Shown: positions 11,665 to 23,700 of the stretch, piece after piece
How positions within the stretch are numbered: the stretch's first letter is position 1
How the letters are laid out: every line of letters starts with the position of its first letter
From: Phaeosaccion multiseriatum
Lineage: Eukaryota > Ochrophyta, other classes
Assembly (NCBI GenBank): GCA_965112735.1
Contig: OZ218952.1
Location: forward strand, 1,922,001 to 1,986,000
Direction: 5' to 3'
DNA length: 64,000 nucleotides
The notes under the pieces: generated by a model
The model's input: only the letters and a program-made list of their open reading frames with translations
The model's database searches: none
What the model was told of the DNA's origin: nothing
Program-made: the position numbers and the translations under genes

Positions 11665-14010
11665 ATGCCTTGGGAACGCCTGAATGGCGAAGAGCTTCAC
11701 TTCGTGGCGTGTACGGGCTTGGATCCACTGTACGACGTCCTGGCCCCCGATACCCGGGTACGCTTCACGGTATTGTTTCGTCACAGGACCGAGGTTGGCC
11801 TGTAGTTACTCATCACCCTCTCCTCTTCCCATGCTGATATTCCGCATTGATTGCAGTTTGTAGCCCGCGCTTTTCTGGAGCTATTGGAGCGGGTGAAGAC
11901 TCGGGCCCACCAGCGGGGAACGGACGAGTACCTCGCGACCGCGCGCACATTCGAACACTTCGAAGGGCGAGGGCGGGTACGTTGTCTTGTCTTGCACAGT
12001 GCAGAGCTCACGCGCGACGCTCGTGAGGACTTAGAGGCTTTTGCCACGATTCCCTGGACTCATCTTTCACACACACATGGTGATCCTTTCCTTGCGAGAG
12101 CTCCCTCTTTCGTGTTATCGTTCTTACTCTCTCTCTCTCTCCCTGCTGTCTCTCTCCCGCTCTTTCTCCAGGGAGATGTGGCCGTGGGTACCTTTGCCAC
12201 AAAGCTGAACGCCTTGAGCATCACATGGGGAGGCTTCGGAGCAGACGAATGTCTGAGTCTCGCCAAACACATTGACAAAGACGGGGATGGTGAGACGGAG
12301 AGAAAGGCTGAGCGAAAGAGAGGGAGAGAGGGAGAGAGAGACATCTGTGCTTTACCCCTTCCCATTCGTGATGCGAGAGCGATACCCCTCCCGAGAGGGA
12401 ACGACCTTGGTGTCGCTGGCTTGTTTCATGTGCCCCCCGTCTCGGTGATGAATGACTCTCCTAACTCTCCTTCGCTCCCTCCCTCCCTTCCTCCCTCCCT
12501 CTCTCTCTCTCTCTTGCTCCTACTCTTATCTCCTCCTCTTCTCTCTCTTACGCTCTCGTACTCTCTCACTCTCTCACCCACTCTCCCACTCTCCCACGCT
12601 CTCTCTCTCCCCCCTCCTCCAGGCTGGGTGACTTTTCAAGACTTCCTATCCATGATGGAGGACAATGGGCATGACCTCAGTGTGGTCAGCTCTGCCACCG
12701 CCTCGGAGCTTGATGACGAACGCCGAGTAAAGAGTCTGAATGTGCGTTTCAGAGACTGTTGGAAGCATCTCGTATGGGGAATGGAACTTCCAGTCTTGCT
12801 TACCAGCGCCGTGAACATACTCTTACATACTCTTACGTGGCATACCGGATAGAGAGGAGAGCGTCTTGTCTCTACTTTCGCAATGTGCATCGCTAACCCC
12901 CTCCCTCCCGAATGAATATTCCGTCATTCATTCTTTCGTTCCATCATTCCATCATTCATCCATGGATTCCTTCCTTCACGGCATCCCGTCTTCTTCCTCG
13001 ACTCTCAGTTGGAGCCCATCGATGGCATCCCTCAGATTGGGCAGATCGCGGCCATTGTCAAGGTGAGTGGCTGTAGAGCCCTCGAGGGTGGGGGGCAAAA
13101 CACACCCGAGGGGGTCACCCCAGAAGCTGAGATCTCTCGCTCTTCTCTCCTCCCTCCCTTTCTCTCTCCAGTTCTCTCGCTCCTTCCGCTCAATCTATCA
13201 CACAAACCTCACTAATCACAGTTGGCGTGTACCGTACGCGCAGGTGCGTCAGGTTGTGAACGATGCCCGCTCGGCCGGCCTGGACTTCTTCCCTCTGCTG
13301 CAGGAGGAAATCGACCACGACGGAGGGCACTTTAGCGAACACACCCTCGGCAGGGCTCTGTCTCAGATAGGAGTTGCGGTAGAGAGGCCCTTCGAAGAGG
13401 GGGAGGAGGAGGAGGAGGACGAGGAGGACGAGGGAGAAGAGGGAGTCGGGGGTGAGGAAGGAGCGTTGTTTTCCTCCTCTCCTCCTCCGACAGACGGGGG
13501 AGGAGCCACGGCCACAAACGACGTACCTCCTCCTCCCCCTCCTCCTCGAGTGCCAGGCACGAGCCCTGTGCGAGGACCGCCTTGGAGGGTGACGGTTGCG
13601 CAAGAGGCCTTTGGACTCACCGCCACCGACCGAATCTCCTCCTCCTCCTCCTCCTCCTCCTCCACACATCCTCATGGACTCGCAACAAGCGCTCTACTGC
13701 TGCGGCGGCCTCTGCCGCGGGAGGCACCCCTGCGCCACACCCCCAAAGTCGCCCCGGGCCTGCTGGAGGAGAGGGCCATGCTCTGCCGCCTCATGGCGTC
13801 GGCCGGTGCTCGCGCGGCCAGTGGCTCGCAGACCAACACCAGTAGCACCCACGCCAGCAACAGCACCGGCACCAGCAAAACCTGCTCGAAGGAGAAGGGC
13901 ATGTGGGCGGCCACTGCTTCCGTGTCCTCCCGGCCGACTTGGTCCCTCATCCTGCAGCACAACACGGCTCGGAGGCTGAGAGCGCAGAGCCAGGCGCGGA
14001 AGGACAGACA

Positions 14011-14054
<44 letters not shown>

Positions 14055-15637
14055 AGCAGCAGCAGCAGCAACAGCAGAGGGAGGAGGAGTGTCTTGTGCG
14101 GCCGTCCAGGATTATCGCTCGCGGTGAGGGTGAGAGGGACTGGTGCGAACAAGATCGACACTTTGCCTGGAGGGGAGAGAGCGTGGGGGGGGTATGTGCA
14201 AGTGCATGTCATCCACCAGCTGCTGCTGCTGTATCTCCAACTGCTGTGCACGCAGCGCCCACTGCCGCTTGTAGTCCGGCGGAGAGTCCGTCGTCCTCGG
14301 CATTCGGCGCCCAGCATGGAAAGGAGGCAGGCGCATCTCATAGCAGTACGGCTTTGCCATCTGAGGCGGAGGAGGAACAGCAGAGCGAGGAAGACACTTG
14401 CTGCGATCTGGTCCTGAAGGATGAGCAGGGAGAGGAGGAGGAGGAGGAGGAAGAGGAGAAGGAAGAGGAGGAGGAGAGGGAGGAGAATGACGAGAATGAG
14501 GAGGAGGGGGGGAGGGGCCAAAAGGGAGAGAGCATGGCGGTTTATGACGAGGAGGAAGAGGAGGGGGATGAAGTGAATCTCGAAGTCTATGGAGGCGGCG
14601 AGAAAGAAGCCGACCAACGCAATATTGTGGAGAGGGCTGAGGGAGGAGAGGTGCAAGAGGATGGGGGGGGGGAGCTGGGCGGCAAGGCGGCAGAGGTGAG
14701 CGAGGACGGTGACAAAATGGGGATGGATGAGGCACCACAGGCTGAATCTGTAGAAGAAGAGCAATGGCAATGGAACGTAGCACAGCAGCAGGAGGAGGAG
14801 GAGGAGGAGGAGAAGGAGGAGATGTTGATAAAGGCGGAGGAGGTGGTGGTGATGGAGAGGGGAAATGACGAGGAGGAGGAACAGGAGGAGGAGAAGCCGG
14901 AGGAGGAGGAGGAGGAGGAGGAGGAGGAGGAGGAGGGGGCGCTGCTCGAGGCGGAGGAGGTGGTGGTGATGAAGGGGGTGGACGAGGAGGAGGAGGAGGA
15001 GGTGGTGGTGGTGGAGGAGGAGGAGGAGGAGGAGGAGGAGGAGGAGGAGGAGGAGGAGGAGGAGGAGGAGGAGGTGGTGGAGGAGGAGCAGGAGCAGGAG
15101 CAGGAGGAGGAAGAGGAGGAGGAGGAGGAGGAGGAGGAGGAGGAGGAGGAGGAGGAGGAGGAGGAGGAGGTGGTGGTGGTGGTGGAGGAGGAGGAGCAGG
15201 AGGAGGAGGAGGAGGAGGAGGAGGAGATAGTGTTGATGGAGGCGAAGGAGGTGGCGATGATGGAGGAGAAGGAGATGGAGAGTGGCGACGAGGAGGAGGG
15301 GAAAGAGGAGGAGGAAGTGCAGGAGCAGCAGCAGCAGCAGGAGGAGGAGGAGGAGGAGCAGAAGGAAGTACATGAGGAGGAAGAGAAAGAGGAGCAAGTA
15401 CAGAAAGGTGTGCACAGCGGCATAAGCTTTGCGGATGCCGCGCTGAAGTCGCCATCATCGTCGGAGGCAACGTCGATCCCTTCTGCCACTACAACTACTG
15501 TTGGTGGTGGCGGCGGTGGTGATAGTGATGTTGGTGGTGACTACGAGGACGACTTTGATCCCGTTCCTTCAACTCCCAGCGAGGCCGACAATGGCGAAGG
15601 TTCCTACGATGAGGAGGAGTGGCAAGGCTCAAATTGA
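11665..15637 (+). CDS. EF-hand protein with giant acidic tail
   Basis: Exons: about 11665-11757, 11857-11976, 12172-12289, 12623-12726, 13009-13062, 13244-15637, at least 960 residues. One canonical calcium-binding EF-hand spans the exon 3/4 junction: DKDGDGWVTFQDF, with Asp at loop positions 1, 3 and 5 and Gly at 6. A second, degenerate helix-loop region begins exon 6 (LLQEEIDHDGGHFSEHTLG). The 2394-base last exon then encodes disordered sequence: Pro-rich, Ser-rich, a run of about 20 Gln near 14010-14075, and Glu-rich tracts from about 14430 to 15370 with Val interruptions (GAG to GTG). The CDS ends YDEEEWQGSN then stop. The first methionine is uncertain because the frame is open upstream. 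The role is probably calcium sensing; partners are unknown. Confidence 0.75.
14430..15375 (+). repeat. GAG-rich coding repeat (poly-Glu)
   Basis: About 950 bases dominated by GAG/GAA codons with GTG and CAG interruptions lie inside the last exon of the EF-hand gene. The antisense frames are open too (Leu, Pro or Ser runs), so long antisense ORFs here are not independent evidence of genes. Confidence 0.9.
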
Positions 15638-16546
15638 CATGCTCTTGGAGGCTTGAGAGAGAGGATATAGAGCCTTGCCCTACGGTAATTGATTGATGGA
15701 TTGACTTGTTTTCGAATGAGAAGTCACTTGATGGTAGTGTTGCACCCCCCCAAAAGAGGAGAAGGCTCGACTTGGAATGTCGAGCCCCACTTTCCTTGAC
15801 TTTAGGAGCGGCCGAGCCAGCGAGGGACAGGTGGCTACTGAGAGCTGTTCCGGGAAGGGTCGTCACTGCCCTTGGCTCGGAGGCTAAGAACGGTGCCTCG
15901 GGTTTCCGATTTGGCATGAACGAGTGGGGCCTACTCCACAGTGGGCGGATGGGTGATGGAAATCTCACCGTCTCACCTGCTGTCCACCGGCTGGACTCAC
16001 CAAGGTGACCAAGGACCCTGCTCAGGAAGTTAGGTGCCTTTACCGGGCTGAACTTCATACGAGAGTTGGAGAAGCGAGTGGGAGATCGACGGCCTGGCGG
16101 GACAACTACCGCACAGAGCTTCTGTGAGCGGACACGCATAGCAAATTCTGCTACAGAAGCACGCTGCAAGCATAACTCGACCTGTACACCCAAACTGAGG
16201 CTTCACAACCCGACTTCGATCATCCAGAACATAAGTTAATGAAAGAACAGGAGTGAGAATTGGAGCCCCAACTGCCGAAGAGCGAGCGACGAGCGATGCG
16301 TTATAATTACCTTGTGGAAATTTGCATTTGTGTAGAGTGGGAACATAAAAGGGATGGCGCTAAATATCTGGGGAGGGGAACCAGGCGAAGCTCCTGGCCA
16401 GGCTGCTCATCGATGCTCACAACACATCTCCACTCGACAAAACGACAAAACCAAAGATCAGATCCGGATCACCAACTCACTCACACCACGACCGGCGACG
16501 ACTTTACAAAGTCATTTGCATTTGTAACAAGAAAGAAAGGAGGCCG
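15638..16546. other. Intergenic region between two same-strand genes
   Basis: It holds the 3' flank of the EF-hand gene and the promoter side of the triphosphatase gene. I found no frame with protein-like character and no strong repeats. Confidence 0.6.
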
Positions 16547-17751
16547 ATGGCAGATGCTCAAGCGGGGACCCTCTTCGTCGCTGTTGGTAAGGCCAGGTCC
16601 TATGTGCGAACCTCTTTTTCTCCTCTCTGCCCTGCCCCTCTCCTCATTCAGCTATGAAATGACTTGTGAGGTGTGGGATGCTTTGCTGACTTTGTCTCTT
16701 TCTCCCACGAATCCTCCCCCCCTTCCTTTCCAACACAGGATCTGAGAGCAGGCCCAAAGTCCAGTGCGTAGAGCAGGCCTTTTCCCAAGCACTTGGGAGG
16801 GAAATGGAAGTCAAGGGCTTCAATGTGTGCTCGAAGGTGCCTGATCAACCCATAGGAGACGACGAAACAAGGAGAGGGGCCATCAACAGAGCGTCGGCCG
16901 CCATGGACCAATGTTGGAAAGAAACGGGGGGAAGAGCGGACTATGCTGTGGGAATGGTAAGAGCTCGCCGACCCCACTGGGCTGCAACAAGCTCTCGAGA
17001 TGAAGGAGGATTGAAAGGGGGTGGCGCATCCTTCCCTAGATCCCTATCCCGGATAGATGGCTACCTTCCTTCGTCTTCATCCCCACTCATGGACTTTTCC
17101 CTCTGCATCGGCTGTTTTGCTCGTTACGTATTCTCAGGAAGGGGGGGTGCATTTCGTCTCACTGCTTGGAGAGGAGGAGGAGCAGCAGCAGCAGCCGCAG
17201 CACATGTTCTGCTTCGCTTGGATGGCTGTGCTCAATGCGGAAGGGGAATGGGCTTTCGCTAGAACAGGTAGGGGCGCCTATCTATGCGCTTTCCCCTGGA
17301 CTCCCCTCTTGCCATCCACCGCCTCCCTTGAGCGAGTCTACGCACCTCGCCGCCAAGCACCGGCTTCCTGCTGCTGCTCACGTTTCCATCTGCAGCTCAG
17401 CTCACATGAGACGAAGTAGCACACGCGCTAAACGGAGTGCGGTTGCTTTGCGTCTGCCTGCCCGCCCCTGCTTGCCCCCCCCCCGTGGGCATACATCGAA
17501 CCCCTGTGTTGGCCACAGGAAGCTTCTGTGTGCACCCTCGAGTGGCCAGGCTCGTGACGGAAGAAGGGCTGGAGCTCGGCCTTGCATGTGACAGAGTCTA
17601 CAACAGTGAGCAGGGCAAAGGCAGCGGGGGGCTGGTGGGCATCATGACCTGTGGGCAGGTGTCCCGAGTCGACTTTTACTCCCACGCCCTCCTGCTGGCT
17701 CTGACGCGCTGGACTGCACCGCAGAGAGACGAAACCCCGACAGCGTCGTGA
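16547..17751 (+). CDS. Inosine/xanthosine triphosphatase, DUF84/YjjX family
   Basis: Likely hydrolyses non-canonical purine nucleoside triphosphates (ITP, XTP) to keep them out of nucleic acids. Four exons in phase: 16547-16586, 16739-16956, 17138-17267, 17519-17751, giving 206 residues, slightly longer than the usual 170-185. The start is the only ATG that leads into the family's first strand: MADAQAGTLFVAVGSESRPK, with V-G-S-x-x-x-x-K-V forming the substrate loop. Family landmarks follow in order: VPDQPIGDDETRRGAINRA (typical V-x-x-Q-P-x-x-x-E-T-x-x-G-A-x-N-R-A), ADYAVGMEGGV across an exon junction, then GGLVGIMTCGQVSRVDFY near the C-terminus. A Glu/Gln-rich loop after GGVHFVSLL and a short C-terminal tail are extra relative to bacterial homologues. 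Confidence is high from the ordered motifs. Confidence 0.92.
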
Positions 17752-19532
17752 GGTGCAGTGCAAGACTGCCGTCACGTCCGCGCCTTTGATTGCCATCCCG
17801 GGATGCCCATGACTCGAATGCCGTGGAAGCATTCATGCCAGTCAGCTGATGAGGGGCAGGGCCAAAGGGAGAGAAAAGGCCTGGCTCAGAAGAGAGAGAG
17901 GGTGCAGGAGCCGAGCCGGAGTGTCCGATGGCAGCCCATGGTCGTCATGATCGCTTTGCTCTGCCAGGCACAATGCTGCAGCCTGCCAGAGGGAGCAGGG
18001 GGTTGCCTCTTGCGTGGGCCTTTTGGACTCAGGCATTCTGCGGAGAGGTACCACGTGCGGCAGGCGCAGTGACAGCACTCCTCTGCCTTGATCAGCGGTG
18101 TGCTTCTTCGATTTCCACACACAGGGAGGTAGGAAAGTGGGTGTGGGCGACTCATGACGGAGGCGAAAGAAGAAGCCCTCTGGAGAATGCGAGGCAGCAG
18201 GTAGAGGGAGGGGTCGGACTCTTGTGCTACTGCCAGCATACACGCTCGCACGCGCAGCACGAGGAGCGGCAGGCATCAGACCGCTGCCGTCCTCCTTCGG
18301 AGTGTACAACCTCCCGCCCTGCTCGGAGTCGTTGAGTCCTGCCTGCTGCTCTGAGCTGGAATCGGACAACGCGGAGGGCTGAGGATAGGAAGACGAAAGA
18401 GAGAGGACCCTTCGTTCTGTTTCCTCCCCTACCACGCGACCACGCGACCACGCGATCCACACGAAAGTCGTAGGAGAGAGACAGTGTGTTGGGGACATAC
18501 GCACACAGAGAGAGGGGGGTTTAGAAAGAGAGAGGAGGAGAGAGAGAGAGAGAGAGAGAGACGAGTGACAGTCTTGAGAGGAGGGAGAGAGAGAGACGAA
18601 GAGGGAGAGGGGGGGTGTGGTGGAGAATCTGTAGTCTCCATTGGTTTTGTTAGAATGGATACCTCTTTGGGCTAAAAGCCAAAGTTACAGAGGCAACGCA
18701 GGAGGCAGCCTTTAAGGAAATGTCACCTCCTCTCATCAACATCTTGTCCACATTACCCTATCCCCCTTCAAGCGCTAACCCGTGGAAATTACTTGACCCT
18801 GCCACTCCCCTGACGTATCAAAGTGTGATTGAGTAGACAGCCTTCGCCACCAAACGCCAAGCCATCAATTATTCACCCACCGCTGTGGGTGGTCCCATTG
18901 TCACACATTCACAACACTCACGCGCGCGGGGGGGGGGGGGGCTCCCGAAGCAGTGAACTTCACTGCCGACCCATGAGAGGGGAGGAGAGGAAAGGAGACA
19001 GTCAAAAGTCGCAGCAAAGCGCCGTCTCTGCGGGCGCTGCAGAGGACTTTGCTCTCTCGTGCCAGTCGGGCAATGCCAATCAGCTAATTCGAGTCAACCA
19101 GTGCGAGTCAGCCAGTCCACGCCGGCTGGCTCGACCCCGCTCCACCCCTCCCTTCTCCTCGAGCCGTCGTTGTCGCAGTGTCCCCGAGGGGTTGGTGCAG
19201 GGGAAAGACGACGAGGAGCTCGGACGCCACGCCGCTCGCTCATCGGTGAAAGGCACCTCTCCCCTTTCCCTCCTTCCGCCTCCGTCTCCTTCCCCTTCCC
19301 TTGGTGCGGAGTGGAGCCGGCGAAGCCGTGCCAATAGACGCTGCTGGAACTTCATCCAGTGTGAGCGCGGAAGCGGCTCAGGTCGGTCGCTCGACTCTAG
19401 CCACAGCCTCTGCAGCGGAGAGGGAAAAGAAAGCCGATGCTTGCCGCTCGGAATGGGAGACGCAGTCGTCCTCTGTCATCTGTTCCTGATGCAAGGATGA
19501 TTCCAAATATGAATCAAAAGCCACTTGTCCAA
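17752..19532. other. Gene-poor stretch of about 1.8 kb
   Basis: It contains the 3' flank of the triphosphatase gene, a (GA)n tract at about 18525-18600, and a G-run near 18929. Several frames are open in 18829-19500, but none resembles a known protein. A minus-strand segment at about 19490-19384 (MTEDDCVSHSERQASAFF, then stop) could be an alternative last exon of the coiled-coil gene. Confidence 0.5.
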
Positions 19533-20291
19533 TCATGCCCGTCCTCGGCGCACTCCCGACTGATCGATGACGCGGGCAATGGTAAGAAGCGCCTCAATGG
19601 CCTTCTCTGCCACTATAAAGCCATGCTCGTCCTCAGTGGGAAACGCTGCCTACCGCCGAGATGAGTGGGGAAGGAGAAGAGAAGGTAAGTACTTGGTCAA
19701 CTAGAGTAAAAGTCTGTGCGCTCCCACGAGTCTTTCCACGCTCTTACCCTGAGTGCAGACAGCTGCAGGCTGCCCTTGCCCAAGCTCTCGACCGAGAGAG
19801 GAGCGCCTCCTGTCTTGCCAGCAGCAAGGCTGCGCTGATCAGCGGACAGAGCCCCTTCTTGTGGCACAAGCTCCGCAACCCTCTCCACGATGTGCTTCAA
19901 CTGCTCATTCCGATCCCTCTCCTCTTGCAGCGCCCGGCCAAGCCGATCGCACATGCCAACGAGCTTCGCTCTCTCCCGACCGACCTCCTCTGCCGCCACT
20001 GCGAGGGCGTCTCTAGACACTTCGTCCACGAGCTCCCGCGCCTTCGTGCTTCCCTCAAAGACCGCCAGTTTCAGCATGGCGACTGTATTCTGTGTGTGGG
20101 GGAGGGCGATGAATGTAGTAATGGAGGGGGGTGTAAGGCTCCTCCTCCCCTTCCTCTTGCCTCCTCTCCTTACCCCCTACCTTATCTTGCTCTCGTTCTT
20201 CTTGGAGCTGCTGCAGTTTCCTCTGCTGAATCAGCACAGTTTTCTCGAGAAGGCTGCGGCCGCTCTCGAGTCCCCCGTCCATCATCGCCAT
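19533..20291 (-). CDS. Small coiled-coil protein, unknown function
   Basis: Not recognised. Three minus-strand exons in phase: 20291-20181, 20089-19748, 19631-19533, about 183 residues. The start is the ATG at 20291 (MAMMDGGLESGRSLLEK). Residues 15-37 (IQQRKLQQLQEEREQDK) and about 60-110 (GRERAKLVGMCDRLGRALQE, RDRNEQLKHIVERVAELV) have coiled-coil heptad character. The last exon reads EHGFIVAEKAIEALLTIA and then a TGA. An alternative donor at GGA|GTGCGC in this exon, joined to an exon starting near 19492, would replace the final few residues. It is head-to-head with the SEC14-EBP gene, with about 440 bases between starts, so they may share a promoter. Confidence 0.65.
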
Positions 20292-20728
20292 CGTGTGTGT
20301 ACGAGGTGCACGATGGGGTCGGCTGTCTCGCCCAGGAGCTACTTCACGACCTTGCCTTTATCTGTGCTCTTGCCTTTATCTGTGCTCTGGCCACGCTATC
20401 CCTGATGGCATAGTCAAAAAACGGAGCTAGACCTTGGTGAGGATCCCGCTGCTGAAATTGAAAACTGTCGGCGGCAATTCGCGTTAACGACGTCGTTGCC
20501 AACACACGCTCTCACACACACACAAGAAGGAGCACGTGAAGAGTAGAAGCAGAAGCAGCAACCGCAGCAGAGAGAGGAAGGAGGCGATCATTGGTGATTA
20601 GAGGCACGGGCTAGGGAAAGGGAGCAATATCAGAGGGAGGACCAGAAAAATGCCCCGCCGAAAGCACCTGAGGGGCATTTGAGGAAGGGGAGAGAGAGAG
20701 AGGGGAAGGTGGAGGAGAAGGGGCGAAT

Positions 20729-23700
20729 ATGCAGCAGTGGCAAGACGACGAAGGTGGTGACAAGACGGCCTTGCAAGCAGGAGATCATCTGCGCTACTCC
20801 ACCCTTGAGGAGAGGGCGCAGTTTGAGGGCTTTCAAGGCCGGCTCACACCAGAGCAAGAGGAATGCGTGGCGGCCTTGTTCGATGCCCTGAGTGCTGAGA
20901 GGCCCAAACTAGACGTGCGTCTCGTGCTCGGAGGGGGCGGGGGGCTGAGAAGACGGAGGGGACGGAGCTCGGCGCCAGCAGACACACCAGCAGCAGCAGT
21001 AGCAGCAGCAGCAGCTACAACTGGCGAAGAGGATGGTAGCCCCTCGCAGGCGCCGTCTGAGCCTCTCCGATTGTGCCTCATGCGCTACTTGAGAGGCAAC
21101 GGCTGGGACGTAGACAAGGCCCTCGCCCACATGAGGGAGTGCGCAGAGTGGAGGGAGCAGCAGGGCGTGCAGCACCTGCACCAGTCCACTCCGAGGGAGA
21201 TCCTGGACTGCAATCCGGGCCCAGGTGGGTGCTTGGGTAGTTTCCTGTTTTTATTCTCTCTCTCCTATCTATCTATCTATCTATCTTATCTCTTTCTTTC
21301 TCTCTCTCTCTTTTTGGATGACGGAGTGGGTGTGTTTGCGAGGCGGGGGGGGCATTGGGGGATGGAAGGGTCTTGCGTTATTTTGCAGCGAATGCAGTAG
21401 ACCCCAACCGCTTGGTGCTTTGAAGTGATATAAGACAATGGTCCTCACAACTCAGTTTTGTCCTGACACACATCGTCACCCGTCTCACCACCACCAACAA
21501 CAACCACAGTCAACGCCAACTTCCCCCACTGGTGCTTTGGACTGGACCGCGTTGGCCGTCCAGTGGTGCTCAAAAAGTACTCGGACTTCAAGACGTGGGA
21601 GATCAAAAAGTTCACCTCTCTGGACCGCCTGGTGCGCCTCCACCTGTGGGAGCAGGACAATATCTGCGCCGCCATGTGCGAGGCCTCGGAGGACAAGGGA
21701 CACATCGTGGACTCCATGGTGGTCATCATCGATGGTCCGTTTCATCTGTCTCTCTCTCCCTCAGTCTGTCTGTTTGTCTCTATCCTGTTGTCTCTAGCTC
21801 CATCTCTTCTCTCTCTCTATCTCTTCCTCTTCCTCTCTCTTTCACTATCACTTACCCACTCCCTCTCCTCTCTCTCACACACACACACTCATATGCCCTC
21901 ACTCTCACTCTGACTCTCTCAGTCAAGAACATGAGGGTCACGCAAGTCACCAAAGACTTCATTGGCTTGATGAAGCAGGTACGTGTGTGTTTCTGTGTGT
22001 GTGTGTGTGTGTGTGTGTGCCGGTTTTGCGTGTGATGGACTGACTGGCGAAGGTCCAAGTCGGCAGTGGAGATGCAGCTGCAGAAGAGGGACGAGAAGAA
22101 GAGGGCTTGTATCTCTCACTGCAACAGCACTACAACAGCATTACAACAGTACTACAGCAATTACCTCTCTCTCTTGCGAACCACATGCCGCCCCTCTCTT
22201 TTCCAACACCTTTCCTCTCTCCCTCCTCCTCTCCCATGTTGTTTTTCTTCACCACCACCAACCCTCACCGTCCAACAAACACACAATACACACACGACAC
22301 CAAATTCAAACATCCCCCCAACCACGCAACAACCCCACACGTGAAACAGGTGGCCTACATTGACCAGCGGCTCTTCCCTGAGCGACTCGGCAGCATGTTC
22401 ATCATCAACACGCCCTCCACCTTCAGTTACGTATGGGCCATGTTCACGCCCTTCCTCGACCCACGCACTGTGGCCAAGATCAAGATACACGCCAAGCCGA
22501 GCGCGTGGATGCCGGCCTTGAGGGCAGAGATGGACGAGTCTATCATCCCTGTTGAGTACGGAGGGACGGCCGGCTCCCTTGCGGACCTACCATACCTTCC
22601 CTCGCACTTTTGCGAGGACGAGGAGGATAAGGCTGCTGCTGCGGCTGCTTCTGCTGCAGCGGCGGCGGCGGCAGCAGCGGCAGCGGAAGGAGGAGGAGGG
22701 GTTGGGGTGGGGGAGGACGAGGAGGAAGGGAAGGAGGGGGAGGAGAGACTCTTCGAGCGAGGGAGAGACGCATCTTCCTCGGCAGGGGGCATGGAGGGGG
22801 GGGGGCGGCTTTTGCGGCGAAAGTCTTCCTTGTTTGGCCTCACGTCCCCACAGAAGAGTAACGGCAAGCGGCGGGAAGAGGACCAAGAGGTGGGCTGGAT
22901 GTCTACTCTGGGCACTGCCGTGACGTGGCCCCTGACCGGGCTCAGGGGATTGGGCACGTGGATGAGCGGCACTGGCACTGGCACTGGATCCTCTGTGGGA
23001 GAGGACGAGCGAGTCAGTGCTGCTGCTGCTGCTGATGATGACTATGACGACACGAGCAGCATCAACTCGGAGGAGTTCTTCGACGCGGTGGTGGGTATTG
23101 AGAGTGGAGACTTTGACCTGCCCCTCTACAAGCGACACCTCAGCGGCCGGAGGGTCCGTGGGAGCATCAGCGGTCGAACAGCCTCGAAGGAAGATGGTGG
23201 TGATGGTACGGCATCAGGCAGCAGCCGGAGTGATATGCCGTGCATGCGCTTCCTGTCCAAATCCCTGCAGTGGCGCTGCGTGTCCTACCTGTTGTCGGGC
23301 AGGGACCTCTCCAACCTGCTCAGCCTCAACAGAAGGGCCAACACCCTCTTCATGTTCTTGGCCTCCCTCGCCATCACCTTCGGCTCCTTCCTCATTGCCG
23401 ACGTGTACTGGGTCACTCACGTGGTGGTGTGGTTCATGTGGTGTGCGGCGCTCGTGGTGTGTCTGGCCTCCCTCCTCCTCCTGCTGGGCTTGTTCGGTCT
23501 CATGGCGACTCGCTACCGCAACCGAGTGAGCCTCGGCATGCATGCCATCTTCCTGGCGTGTGCGGCGGTGGTGCTGGTCGTGTGTGCAGGCGTCGCCTTT
23601 GCCTTTGCCGCGGGGGATGCCACCGTGGCGGGCATTTCATGGGAGGCCGTGCAGCAAGACCTGCCTGACGGCACTTCGGAGGAAGGTGAGGAGACACGGA

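Noticed and set aside
13694-15489. Very long minus-strand ORFs (Leu-, Pro- or Ser-rich) opposite the EF-hand gene
   Set aside because: They are antisense readings of the GAG and CAG codon runs, and all three antisense frames are open for that reason alone.
18829-19500. 223-residue plus-strand ORF
   Set aside because: Low-complexity Arg/Ser composition, no recognisable motif, and it overlaps a possible minus-strand exon.
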